From assembly GCA_002310215.1 (NCBI GenBank), contig DBYR01000013.1, positions 25,406-89,405 of the forward strand: DNA of 64,000 nt. Direction: 5' to 3'. The position numbers and the translations under genes are program-made. The notes under the pieces were generated by a model. It was not told the origin of the DNA. It made no database searches and saw only the letters and a list, made by a program, of their open reading frames with translations. Origin of the DNA: Bacteroidales bacterium UBA1181. Its GTDB lineage: Bacteria > Bacteroidota > Bacteroidia > Bacteroidales > Paludibacteraceae. This document shows positions 8,702 through 17,826 of this stretch, one piece after another. Position 1 is the stretch's first letter, and each line of letters starts with the position of its first letter.

Positions 8702-11692
8702 ATGCTTATGAATATAAAGAAATTACTCATTTTAGTCTCTTTGGTTTGCGCTTGTTTTCATGTACAAGCAGACAATGAAGTAAATTACATCGAACAATTT
8801 GGTCGACCGAAATTAGTGGGCAACCAACTCTCCGACGAGAACGGGGATCCTATCCAACTGAAAGGATTCACCGCCTACAGCCCCGATTACGACAACTGCC
8901 TGAAGTCCAAAGAGGACCTCGTCAATCTGCGGGAAATGGGCGTGAACTGCGTACGTATCGCCCGCCAAATCTCCGGAGAGGAGATAATCAGCGACGAGCA
9001 GGTTAAGCAATGGATGGAATGGACCTACGAGGCGGGACTTTACTGCATCATCGACTGGAACTTCATGGATAAGTTCAACAAGAAAAAGGGCGGCAGCGGC
9101 GACCCGAACGACTACATCGAAGAAGCCACTGAATTCTTCCAAATGGTGGCGCAGGAAGTGGCTGACAAGCAATACAAACACGTCATCTACGAGATATGCA
9201 ACGAGCCTTCCCAAGTGAGCTGGACAACCATCAAAAAATATGCGGAAGCGATCATCGGCACCATCACTGGCATAGACACGAAAAAACCAATCATCATCGT
9301 AGGTACCCCGAACTGGTGCCAGAACATCTACTCTCAAGTGGCTACAAGCGATAACAAGATCACCACGGACAAGGCGGGCATTATGTACGCATTCCATTTC
9401 TACGCTGGAGAGAATAACCACATCAGTCTTGAATCCGCGGAATTCCTCCTAGCGACGAGGTATCTACCCATATTCGCAACCGAATGGAGTCTCGGCAGAG
9501 TACCTGAACTTGCCACTGCGGCAAACAATACTATCAACACCCCAAGCGGTGCTAAATTCATGAACCACTGCTTAGGGGCGGATGGCAGCAACCAAATCGT
9601 CAGCTGGATATACAACTCCTACGGTAGCGGAGGAAACGGAGCCGCTATGTTCAAAGAGGAATGTGGCGGGGATTTGACAGAGGCCGGAGAATATATCGAC
9701 AAGTCATTTAGGGGAACCTGCTGCTCTGAACAATACTACGTGAAGAAATGGGGCCGCCTGCAACTGGTGGGCAACCAGCTCTCCGACGAGAATGGCAACC
9801 CAATCCAATTGAAGGGTTTCAGCGCCTTCAGCCCCGATTACGACAACTGCCTGAAGTCCAAAGAGGACCTCGACCAAATGAGAGCCTGGGGAATGAACTG
9901 CGTGCGCATCTCCAAGGTACTCACGGAAAACGGCATCAGCAATGAAGAGGTCAAGAAATGGATGAGCCTGACCCGAGAGGCGGGCATGTACTGCATCATC
10001 GACTGGCACATCCTCGAAGAGGTCAACGGCAGCGGCAACCCGAACGACTACATCGAAGAGGCCTCCGCTTTCTTCCGCATGGTGGCCCAGGAGGTCGCCG
10101 AAAAGGAGTACAAGCACATCATCTACGAACTGTGTAACGAGCCTTCTGGAGTGGCTTGGGCAACCATCAAGAGCTATGAGGAGGCCATCATCGACCTCAT
10201 CACCGACATCGACACCCTCAAGCCTGTCATCATCGCAGGTGTGCCGAACTGGAACCAATACATCAACACCCAAGTGGCATCTTCCAACAACCTAATTGAG
10301 ACTGACAAGGCACATGTGATGTACGCCTTCCACCTATTTGCGAACGAGCCTGCCCACGTTGGGATAGAGAGCTCCGAGTTCCTTCCTGCGACCAACAGGA
10401 TCCCCGTATTCGTCTCCGAATGGAATCTCGGCAGAGTCCAAAAAAAAGAAAATGACGACTATCCTATCAACCTCAGTTTCGGAAGCACATTCCTCACCCA
10501 CTGCGCCGGACTGGACGGATGCGGTCAGCTCGTCAGCTGGATCTACAACGCTTACGGTAGCGGAGGAAACGGTGCTGGTGTCTTCACAGACGAATGCGGA
10601 ACACTGTCGGCAAGTGGACAGAGGGCTATCGAATGGGTCGCTCCAAACTGCTGCGGGCCATTAGTTACCTTCACACTCGACAACGAATCGGAAAATGAAG
10701 TCTTAAACATGGGCTACTACGATGAAAATCCGAACAAGCAAGACGGTGAATTAGCGAGTGGCTCCGGCATCACTTACTATGATGTCAACAATACCCCTGA
10801 CGAGCAACAGGATGGGGCCAACCCATCCAATTACGACGAGAAGGCAACCGTAATGGCAGTCAACCAAAGCACAGGCGAGGAACGTGAAGCCCTAGTATGT
10901 TATGCCGGACGTGAGTACTGCGACTTCCGCTCCGACGAGTGTGTGGATATCTTTACCACAAGGATTGAAGGCTCATGGTCAACAGGCCTTTATAGCCTCG
11001 ATTGGATAGAACCAGGAGAATGGTTACTCTACACCGTCAAAGTGAATAGTCCAGGATACTACAGCTTGCAGATGGCTGTGAACCCGGAAAAAGTGAAAAC
11101 GATCGAATCCGCCGGATTCGATCTGTCCCTACCTCTCGAAGATTACGAGACGTTTATGGTGGATATCGACAAGTCCACCGAGACACAGGAAGTGGGTCTG
11201 GCTTGTCACAACAAAGGCGGATTCATTCCATACCTGGGAGAATTAGAGAAAGAGGCCGAAGATGAATACGACAAGGTCTGGTGCAACACGGGAGATAACT
11301 GCTCTTCTACCCACGAAAAGAAGAACTACGGTATTCTTTTCAAAAAGAAGGGAACATACATCATGCGTTTATCCTTCCCATACGGACACGCAGGTTTAGG
11401 TGGCTTACGGTTCACCTATGCGAAGGCATGGAGAACCTCCGAGGCCAATTCCGTCAACACGAACCTGGCCTCCTCCGCCAACATCTATCCAACCATCGTG
11501 GAGAAAGGTCGTTTCACCGTCTCCGTACCGGACAAAGCGAACGTATTGATTTACAACGTGACAGGATCCTTGGTTCAATCCGAGGAGATAAACGGTTCAT
11601 CCGAGATCTCCACCCGCCTTGCACCGGGCCTCTACAACGTGAAGGTCATCCAAGAAGAGGAAGCCCAAACGACTAAGATCATCGTAAGATAA
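8702..11692 (+). CDS. Secreted double GH5 glycoside hydrolase with T9SS type A tail
   Basis: Endoglucanase/mannanase-type enzyme of 996 residues, predicted surface-attached or released through T9SS. An ATG at 8708 (MNIKKLLILVSL) gives an equally good signal peptide ending near CFHVQA. Two tandem GH5 domains follow: residues ~35-330 with acid/base Glu168 (YEICNEPS) and nucleophile Glu261 (FATEWSLG), and ~352-645 with Glu480 (YELCNEPS) and Glu573 (FVSEWNLG). Both sets of catalytic residues are present, so both domains should be active. Next comes a CBM6/35-like beta-sandwich (~660-905, DWIEPGEWLLYTVKV), then a type A sorting domain (IYNVTGSLVQ... APGLYNVKV... KIIVR). Substrate unknown; beta-glucan or mannan are guesses. 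Confidence 0.9.
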   Translation: MLMNIKKLLILVSLVCACFHVQADNEVNYIEQFGRPKLVGNQLSDENGDPIQLKGFTAYSPDYDNCLKSKEDLVNLREMGVNCVRIARQISGEEIISDEQVKQWMEWTYEAGLYCIIDWNFMDKFNKKKGGSGDPNDYIEEATEFFQMVAQEVADKQYKHVIYEICNEPSQVSWTTIKKYAEAIIGTITGIDTKKPIIIVGTPNWCQNIYSQVATSDNKITTDKAGIMYAFHFYAGENNHISLESAEFLLATRYLPIFATEWSLGRVPELATAANNTINTPSGAKFMNHCLGADGSNQIVSWIYNSYGSGGNGAAMFKEECGGDLTEAGEYIDKSFRGTCCSEQYYVKKWGRLQLVGNQLSDENGNPIQLKGFSAFSPDYDNCLKSKEDLDQMRAWGMNCVRISKVLTENGISNEEVKKWMSLTREAGMYCIIDWHILEEVNGSGNPNDYIEEASAFFRMVAQEVAEKEYKHIIYELCNEPSGVAWATIKSYEEAIIDLITDIDTLKPVIIAGVPNWNQYINTQVASSNNLIETDKAHVMYAFHLFANEPAHVGIESSEFLPATNRIPVFVSEWNLGRVQKKENDDYPINLSFGSTFLTHCAGLDGCGQLVSWIYNAYGSGGNGAGVFTDECGTLSASGQRAIEWVAPNCCGPLVTFTLDNESENEVLNMGYYDENPNKQDGELASGSGITYYDVNNTPDEQQDGANPSNYDEKATVMAVNQSTGEEREALVCYAGREYCDFRSDECVDIFTTRIEGSWSTGLYSLDWIEPGEWLLYTVKVNSPGYYSLQMAVNPEKVKTIESAGFDLSLPLEDYETFMVDIDKSTETQEVGLACHNKGGFIPYLGELEKEAEDEYDKVWCNTGDNCSSTHEKKNYGILFKKKGTYIMRLSFPYGHAGLGGLRFTYAKAWRTSEANSVNTNLASSANIYPTIVEKGRFTVSVPDKANVLIYNVTGSLVQSEEINGSSEISTRLAPGLYNVKVIQEEEAQTTKIIVR
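8804..10606 (+). repeat. In-frame tandem duplication of a GH5 module
   Basis: Copy 1 starts at about 8804 and copy 2 at about 9755. Acid/base and nucleophile Glu codons are both exactly 936 nt (312 codons) apart between copies. Long stretches are almost identical at the DNA level, for example around 8817-8930 against 9767-9880, which suggests a fairly recent duplication or ongoing gene conversion. Confidence 0.85.
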
Positions 11693-11784
11693 ATAACATA
11701 ATTTCACGCTAGCCCATCCACGAAATATGTAATTTCTTTTGTAACTTCGCGGTCTAATTCAAGGAAAGGCCTAAAAAGTTGGAA

Positions 11785-12516
11785 ATGAACGAAAAGAAAA
11801 GGAATTTTGTGGATGGACTACGCGATGGATTTCCTATCGGAATGGGCTATTTCGCCGTGGCATTCTCCCTAGGATTCATCGCACGGAAAGCGGGCTTAAC
11901 ACCCTTGGAAGGCTATCTCGCCAGCGTCCTCAACCACGCCTCGGCGGGCGAATACGGTCTTTACACCTCTATCACGGAACTGGCCACATACGCCGAAGTG
12001 GCGCTCATCACCTTCATCGCCAACGCACGCTACCTGCTGATGAGTTGCTCCCTCAGCCAACGATTCGACCCCAACGCACCATTCTTCCACAGACTACTCG
12101 TGGGCTTCGGCATCACGGACGAGATATTCGGCGTCTCCATCGCACGTCCCGGCTACCTATCCCCCGAACATTTCTACGGCGCCATGGCCATGTCCATACC
12201 GCTATGGGGACTGGGCAATTTCCTTGGCATCTGGCTGGGTAACTTGCTGCCGGAGCACATCACCAGCGCACTCTCGGTGGCTCTCTACGGCATGTTCATC
12301 GCTATCATCATACCACCGGCCAAGAAGGAGAAAGTCATCGCCGTGGCGGTCTTCGCAAGCTTCCTGTTTAGCTATTTGGCAACACAAACACCCTACCTCA
12401 AGGAGCTATCGGCAGGCACACGCACCATCATCCTGACCGTCATCATATCAACCGTGGCGGCCCTCGTGAAACCGGTGAAAGAGAGTGAAATCAATCAAAT
12501 GGAGGGAAAGGAATGA
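11785..12516 (+). CDS. azlC: AzlC-family branched-chain amino acid exporter, large subunit
   Basis: Inner-membrane subunit of the AzlCD exporter (4-azaleucine resistance; export of branched-chain amino acids). It has several hydrophobic helices and the family pattern DGFPIGMGYFAVAFSLG, then LITFIANARYLLMSCSLSQRF and TDEIFGV. I prefer ATG 11785 over the in-frame TTG at 11779. Its TGA overlaps the azlD ATG by 4 nt, which implies translational coupling. Specific substrate is inferred from the family only. Confidence 0.9.
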   Translation: MNEKKRNFVDGLRDGFPIGMGYFAVAFSLGFIARKAGLTPLEGYLASVLNHASAGEYGLYTSITELATYAEVALITFIANARYLLMSCSLSQRFDPNAPFFHRLLVGFGITDEIFGVSIARPGYLSPEHFYGAMAMSIPLWGLGNFLGIWLGNLLPEHITSALSVALYGMFIAIIIPPAKKEKVIAVAVFASFLFSYLATQTPYLKELSAGTRTIILTVIISTVAALVKPVKESEINQMEGKE

Positions 12517-12824
12517 CACACAACGCAATCATATATATCCTAGTCGCCGCTCTGGTCTCCTACATCATCAGAGTGTTGCCGCTGACGCTGATACGGAAGC
12601 CTATCACCAACCAGTTCGTCAGATCATTCCTCTACTACGTGCCCTACGTGACCCTTTCGGTCATGACCTTCCCGGCCATCACCGAAGCGACACAATGCCC
12701 CATGGCGGGATTGGCCGCACTGCTGACCAGCATAGCGGCGGCACTACTCGGAGCAGGGTTGTTCCCCGTGGCATGCATCAGCTGCCTCACCGTGCTCGTC
12801 TCAGAATTTCTATTGAGATGCTAA
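12513..12824 (+). CDS. azlD: AzlD-family branched-chain amino acid exporter, small subunit
   Basis: Small partner of AzlC: 103 residues with three to four membrane segments and the AzlD pattern YIIRVLPLTLIRKPI near the start, then YVPYVTLSVMTFPAI. The ATGA overlap with azlC and the shared terminator downstream support a two-gene operon. Confidence 0.9.
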   Translation: MTHNAIIYILVAALVSYIIRVLPLTLIRKPITNQFVRSFLYYVPYVTLSVMTFPAITEATQCPMAGLAALLTSIAAALLGAGLFPVACISCLTVLVSEFLLRC

Positions 12825-12858
12825 CCCTTCCCTAACGTCTCCGCCAGAGAAGGGTTTT
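12823..12858. terminator. Terminator between azlD and the convergent deaminase gene
   Basis: Stem AACCCTTC (12823-12830) with GAAGGGTT (12849-12856), with a TTTT run on the plus side. It overlaps the last bases of azlD and separates convergent genes. Confidence 0.65.
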
Positions 12859-12878
12859 CCCCATCAAACTATATCAGA

Positions 12879-14144
12879 CTATTTCATCCACTTCTTGCAG
12901 CACTCCCTCGCCTCGGCGATGATGCGTTCCTCGTCCTTCACCTTGCGGTCCTTCATGACGATCTTACCATCGCAGATGAGCGTGTTGAAGGCCTCGTTGC
13001 TGGATGCGTTCACCAAGTTGGAGTTGAAGTTGTAGCAAGGCACGAAACGTTCGTTGTCCAAGTCGATCAGCAAAGCGTCCGCCACCTTCCCTACCTTGAT
13101 CTCTCCACCATTGATGCCAAAGGCCTCCGCACCGTTCTTGGTCGCCCAATCCACCGCCATATCCACAGGGAGAATCTCAGGTCCGTAGTTGCACTTCGCG
13201 ATCATGGAGGCGCACTTCACCTCCTCACGCATGTCCAAGTTGTTGTTCGACGAGCAACCATCCGTACCGATGGTCACCCGGCAGCCCGAATCGATCACCA
13301 TCTTCGTCCGGAAGAAGCCGGAGGAGAGTTTCATATTGGATATAGGGTTATGGGCGATCGTCACGCCCCGCTCCTTCATGATGGCAAGTTCCTCCGCATC
13401 CACATGCACGACATGAGCGGCGATGCAGTCGGGTCCCAAGACGCCCAACTTATCCAACCAACGGACAGGCGACAGACCATGCTCCTTCACGCAGTCGTGC
13501 ACCTCCTTCTTCGTCTCGGAGAGATGGAAATGGCAGAAGGCATGGTGCTTGCGTACCGCCTCCACCGCACGGAGCCAAAGCTTCTCGCCGACCGTATAAA
13601 CAGCGTGCGGCGCAAGCGACATCAGGATGCGGGAAGAACGTCCCACATACTTCTCAAACACGTCGAAGGAGGCCTCGATACGCTCCTCGCCTATGTTGTC
13701 GATTAGCGTGACGCCCATGCAACCACGAATCCCCATGCGGTCCAAAGCCTTCCAGGTCTCCTCCGTGTTCCAATACATATCATTGAAAAAGACCGTACCC
13801 GACTTGATCATCTCCAGCACGGCCAACTCGCTACCGATGCGGATATCGTCCGCCGTCATCTTTGCCTCGAACGGCCAAATATGCTCGTTGAGCCACGTGA
13901 AGAGCTCCATGTCGTCGGCATACCCGCGCAGGAGCGTCATGGCCGCATGTGTGTGCATATTGTAAAACGGAGGCACGATCGCCATGTTCTTCATCAGGTC
14001 CGAATGGAAGATCTCATCCCCAGGTTCCGGCTTGACATCCTTGCCGACGCCCGTGAAAACACCATGCTCCATCCGCACATTAACATACTCGCCATCCAAC
14101 AGGACATGGCCTATATACAACGCCTTACTATCACTCATAATCAT
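12879..14144 (-). CDS. Amidohydrolase, MTA/SAH deaminase-like
   Basis: Metal-dependent deaminase of the AHS/TrzN/MtaD group (421 aa). Metal-binding HTHAAMTLLRG near residue 66, CHFHLSETKKEV near 210, HVVHVDAEE near 240, and GTDGCSSNNNLDMREE near 300 are all present, so the active site looks complete. Known family members deaminate 5'-methylthioadenosine, S-adenosylhomocysteine or adenosine, so a purine-salvage role is likely, but guanine or chlorinated-ring substrates remain possible. ATG 14138 (MSDSKAL) is an alternative start. Single gene, no operon partner. Confidence 0.85.
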   Translation of the reverse strand: MIMSDSKALYIGHVLLDGEYVNVRMEHGVFTGVGKDVKPEPGDEIFHSDLMKNMAIVPPFYNMHTHAAMTLLRGYADDMELFTWLNEHIWPFEAKMTADDIRIGSELAVLEMIKSGTVFFNDMYWNTEETWKALDRMGIRGCMGVTLIDNIGEERIEASFDVFEKYVGRSSRILMSLAPHAVYTVGEKLWLRAVEAVRKHHAFCHFHLSETKKEVHDCVKEHGLSPVRWLDKLGVLGPDCIAAHVVHVDAEELAIMKERGVTIAHNPISNMKLSSGFFRTKMVIDSGCRVTIGTDGCSSNNNLDMREEVKCASMIAKCNYGPEILPVDMAVDWATKNGAEAFGINGGEIKVGKVADALLIDLDNERFVPCYNFNSNLVNASSNEAFNTLICDGKIVMKDRKVKDEERIIAEARECCKKWMK

Positions 14145-14271
14145 CTCTGTTTTGTTATACCTACATTAAACAACTCCCCATAGAACCCAGCGTTCAAAAG
14201 GAATAATTCCAAATTAATAAATTTAAATGATATTTTATGCAATAAATCTGAAAAAATATGAGGCAATTTTT

Positions 14272-14279
14272 TAACTTTG
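14272..14279 (+). promoter_or_regulatory. -7 box upstream of the DUF4139 gene
   Basis: TAACTTTG matches TAnnTTTG, 76 nt before the start codon. Confidence 0.5.
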
Positions 14280-14354
14280 CCATGTTATGGTAAAATGGAG
14301 ATGAAAACGGGCGCAGAATGACAGCCATAAATTCTATAGAATTATTATGAAAAT

Positions 14355-16322
14355 ATGAATATGAATATGAAGTATTGCAAGAAATTAGGGTTAATGCTAC
14401 TACCCTTGTTAGCATTGCCATTCAGCAGCTGGGCCATTGAAAAAGACCTACAGATGGGCATCGACCAAGTGACAGTCTACCGTTCGGGAGCCGAAGTGGT
14501 GCGTTCCTCCGACGTCAATCTACCCGCAGGCGTCACCGAGTTACGAATCAGATCGCTCTCCCCTTCCATCGATCCGAAGAGCATCTTGGTTAAGATGAGC
14601 AACGAAAACGTGAAGCTGATTTCCGTGACCCACGAACTCGACTTCGCCAATCAAAAGAAGATATTAGAAGAGACCGCCAAGATTCAGAAAATCACAGAGG
14701 CACTGAAAGATTCCATCGCCCAGACAAACAGTTTGTTGGAAGTGTACGCATCCGAAAAGGAGATGATGAAGTCCAACAAGAGCATCAAGGGTGTTGAGGG
14801 TATCACAGCGGACGACCTCTCGAAGATCACCACCTTCTACCACAAGAAGATGACGGAGATCGAGAACGAGCAGAATAGGCTGAAGAAGAAAAAGAAGGAG
14901 TTCACCAACCAATACATCACGATGACCCAGAAGCAGATCGCTCTCAACCTGTCCGCTAACGAGTCATCTTTCACCATCAAAGCCATGGTGCAGGCGGAAA
15001 AGGCGACAGACACGAGGATCAGACTCACCTACTTCGTGACGGAAGCCGGTTGGAACCCAGTCTACGAAGCCCGCATCACGGACAACAAACACCCTATGCA
15101 ACTCACCTACGCCGCCAGCGTGAGACAGAACGTGCACGAGGACTGGAGCAACATCTCGATTCGCATCTCAACGGAGAACCCGATGGAGGACAATGTCTCT
15201 CCAACCATCTCCAGCGACAAACTGAACTTCGGCAACTCGGCTAACTACGTGACGAAAGCACAGGCGAAGGTCAAACCTCGCACAAAGACCATCAAGGGTA
15301 TCGTATCCAACTTCATGCAACCTCTCCCATACGTCTGCGTCGTGGCTAAAGGGACAAACTTCTACGCCATCACAGACCAAAACGGATACTATGAGATCAA
15401 TGCGCCAGAGAATTGCGAAGTGGAGTTCTCCCACCTCGGTTACACGACCCAAAACATCCAAATCACACCTGCCTCGGGGGATGTGATCAACATCAACCTA
15501 ACCGAGTCCGCAGAACTGAAGGATAACCTTAACGAGATACTGAACAATAACGAGGCTAACCGCCAAGAGCAAAACGCATCAACCGCTCCTGGCGTCACCA
15601 CTGAATCCTCAGAAAAGAAAGTCACCAACCTCAACCACAAGGACTTGAGACCGACCCACCTCGCAGAAGCAGAGATGGATTTGGAGGAGGAAATCGTTCC
15701 GGGATGGCTGAATCTGGCACCTTTCACCGTGTCCATCCCTAACAAATACACGATTCCTTCCAACAACATCCCAACGCTCATCCTTATTAACGATTACACT
15801 ATCAACGCAACATACGAGTATGTGGTGTTGCCTAAATTGGAGAAGAAGGCCTACATCTCGGCTTTCATCCCTGACTGGACGAAATACAAATTGCTGGACG
15901 GACCTGTCTACATCTTCTGGAACAACGAGTTCAAGGGACAAAGCTACCTCTCCACCAACGCCATGAAGAACTATGTGGAGCTTTCCATCGGTGCAGACAA
16001 GGGTATCACCGTCAACCGTGAAATCGTACAATCCAACTCTTCCAAGCAGGTGCTGATCTCCAGCAACAAGGCTACACGCACCTGGAAGATCACCCTCAAC
16101 AACACGAAGGACACGCCAGTGGACATCGCAGTGAAGGACCAATACCCACTCTCCAACGACGAGGATATCACGGTGGATCTCCTGCAGAGCCAAGGCGCTT
16201 CGGTGGACAAGAGCACGGGTATCATCACATGGCGGACTACCCTCCAGCCTGGCGAAGAGAAGAAATTCGAATTCACGTACAGAGTCAAATACCCAGTGGG
16301 TAAGTCCCTGTACTTGGAATAA
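14355..16322 (+). CDS. DUF4140/DUF4139 protein with inserted carboxypeptidase-regulatory-like domain
   Basis: Exported protein of 655 residues with a signal peptide ending near FSSWA. Order: DUF4140-like N-domain (~30-125, VTVYRSGAEVVR), Lys/Glu-rich coiled coil (~130-200), DUF4139 beta domain (from ~205, YFVTEAGWNPVYEARI, to the C-terminal FEFTYRVKYP). A CarboxypepD_reg-like/TonB-plug-like beta module is inserted at ~312-385 (IKGIVSNFMQPLPYV... GYYEINAP). Relatives are annotated as mucoidy-inhibitor MuiA-like proteins; biochemical role unknown. Three ATGs in a row (14355, 14361 and a preceding out-of-frame one) make the exact start uncertain by a few residues. Confidence 0.82.
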   Translation: MNMNMKYCKKLGLMLLPLLALPFSSWAIEKDLQMGIDQVTVYRSGAEVVRSSDVNLPAGVTELRIRSLSPSIDPKSILVKMSNENVKLISVTHELDFANQKKILEETAKIQKITEALKDSIAQTNSLLEVYASEKEMMKSNKSIKGVEGITADDLSKITTFYHKKMTEIENEQNRLKKKKKEFTNQYITMTQKQIALNLSANESSFTIKAMVQAEKATDTRIRLTYFVTEAGWNPVYEARITDNKHPMQLTYAASVRQNVHEDWSNISIRISTENPMEDNVSPTISSDKLNFGNSANYVTKAQAKVKPRTKTIKGIVSNFMQPLPYVCVVAKGTNFYAITDQNGYYEINAPENCEVEFSHLGYTTQNIQITPASGDVININLTESAELKDNLNEILNNNEANRQEQNASTAPGVTTESSEKKVTNLNHKDLRPTHLAEAEMDLEEEIVPGWLNLAPFTVSIPNKYTIPSNNIPTLILINDYTINATYEYVVLPKLEKKAYISAFIPDWTKYKLLDGPVYIFWNNEFKGQSYLSTNAMKNYVELSIGADKGITVNREIVQSNSSKQVLISSNKATRTWKITLNNTKDTPVDIAVKDQYPLSNDEDITVDLLQSQGASVDKSTGIITWRTTLQPGEEKKFEFTYRVKYPVGKSLYLE

Positions 16323-16354
16323 TGGCCTTATCAGGTCAACCATACACCAAATCT

Positions 16355-16381
16355 GTAGAGGCTCGGACTCCGTGCCTCTAC
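16355..16381 (+). repeat. Single GTAGAG...CTCTAC hairpin (palindrome family member)
   Basis: Arms GTAGAGGC and GCCTCTAC around an inner CGG/CCG pair, followed by ATTTTGGTTT. It resembles the 7030-7170 cluster and lies 32 nt after the DUF4139 stop, so it may act as a terminator. Confidence 0.6.
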
Positions 16382-16493
16382 ATTTTGGTTTAAAAGGAGT
16401 TAGTCATTAACATTCACCCATTCAACTGAAAATCAAAAGATAATACAATGGGTTGGAAATTTTAAGGAACCCATTCGAACAATAACAGCGGAA

Positions 16494-17522
16494 ATGCAAA
16501 GAACAGAAATATCCACATTGGGCGAGTTCGGACTCATCAAGCACCTCACCCAATCCTTCGAACTGAAGAACAGTTCCTCGATCAAGGGCATAGGCGACGA
16601 TGCGGCTATCCTGGACTACAAGGAGAAACAGGTGTTGGTCACCACTGACCTCCTGCTGGAGGGTGTGCACTTCGACCTCACCTACGTGCCATTGAAGCAT
16701 TTAGGCTACAAATCGGCGGTCGTCAACATCTCCGACATCTGCGCCATGAACGGTAAACCCAAACAGATAACCGTCTCCCTCGGCGTCTCCAAACGGTTCT
16801 CCGTGGAGGACATGGAGGAGCTCTACGCAGGCATACGGTTGGCGTGCGACCACTACGGAGTGGATCTGGTAGGCGGCGACACATCCGCCTCCATGACAGG
16901 CCTGACCATCAGCATCACCTGCATCGGCGAAGGCGAAAAGGGGAAGGTGGTCTGCCGCAACACTGCCCAACCAAACGACCTCATCTGCGTGTCGGGCGAC
17001 CTCGGCGCAGCCTACATGGGACTGTTGCTCCTCGAACGTGAGAAGAAAATCTTCGCCGGGGACAATTCCATCCAACCCGACTTCGCTGGCAAGGAATACA
17101 TCATCGAACGTCAGTTGAAGCCTGAGGCTCGGCAGGACATCATCGAGTCGCTGGAGCGCATCAACGTAGTGCCGACCTCCATGATGGACATCTCGGACGG
17201 ACTCTCCTCCGAACTGTTGCACATCTGCAAGCAAAGCAATGTGGGTTGCCGCGTCTACGAGGACAGGATCCCGATCGACTACCAAACCGCCGTCATGGCG
17301 GAGGAGTTCAACATGAACGTCACCACCGTCGCCCTGAACGGAGGCGAGGACTACGAACTGCTCTTCACCGTACCGCTGTCGATGAACGACGTGTTCCAGA
17401 ACCTGCCGGGCATCAAGGTGATCGGACACACGACCGACGCTTCGTTAGGCTCTTGCCTCATCACACGCGACGGACAGGAAATCACCCTGAAAGCGCAGGG
17501 TTGGAACTCCCTCGAAAAATAA
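16494..17522 (+). CDS. thiL: Thiamine-monophosphate kinase
   Basis: Phosphorylates thiamine monophosphate to thiamine pyrophosphate in the cytosol, the last step of cofactor synthesis. The 342 residues show the PurM/ThiL fold: N-terminal EFGLIKHLTQ, KGIGDDAAILD (ATP/Mg), TTDLLLEGVHFDL, DISDICAMNGKP, GGDTSAS, MDISDGLSSEL and NGGEDYELLFTV. Length typical. It has no thiamine biosynthesis genes beside it; the 171-nt upstream gap suggests its own promoter. Confidence 0.96.
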   Translation: MQRTEISTLGEFGLIKHLTQSFELKNSSSIKGIGDDAAILDYKEKQVLVTTDLLLEGVHFDLTYVPLKHLGYKSAVVNISDICAMNGKPKQITVSLGVSKRFSVEDMEELYAGIRLACDHYGVDLVGGDTSASMTGLTISITCIGEGEKGKVVCRNTAQPNDLICVSGDLGAAYMGLLLLEREKKIFAGDNSIQPDFAGKEYIIERQLKPEARQDIIESLERINVVPTSMMDISDGLSSELLHICKQSNVGCRVYEDRIPIDYQTAVMAEEFNMNVTTVALNGGEDYELLFTVPLSMNDVFQNLPGIKVIGHTTDASLGSCLITRDGQEITLKAQGWNSLEK

Positions 17523-17826
17523 AAGTCAGTATTACATTCCCAAACACAAATTTAGACCGGAGCCGAATTAAGAACACCTATAGGTGTCTGAATCGAGTGG
17601 AAGTCTTTTGTCGTAACGGAAGCGCCACCACCACCCTCCCAATGGAGGAGTGAAGGAAAGAATTCGCCAAATTCCCCCTACTTATTTGATGTATTTCTTA
17701 CAAAAAACTTGCAAATATTAAGAATTATTCAGAAATTTGCCTCGAATTTGTAAGCATAAACATGGATATACTATTTATCAGATTACAGATACTCAAAAGA
17801 ACGACTAAACATTTGACTTCTAATTT
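17523..17826. other. Intergenic region, 304 nt
   Basis: Holds a perfect 14-bp palindrome ACACCTATAGGTGT (17574-17587) and AT-rich sequence before the next gene, presumably with its promoter. I see no gene and no clear TAnnTTTG box. Confidence 0.5.
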
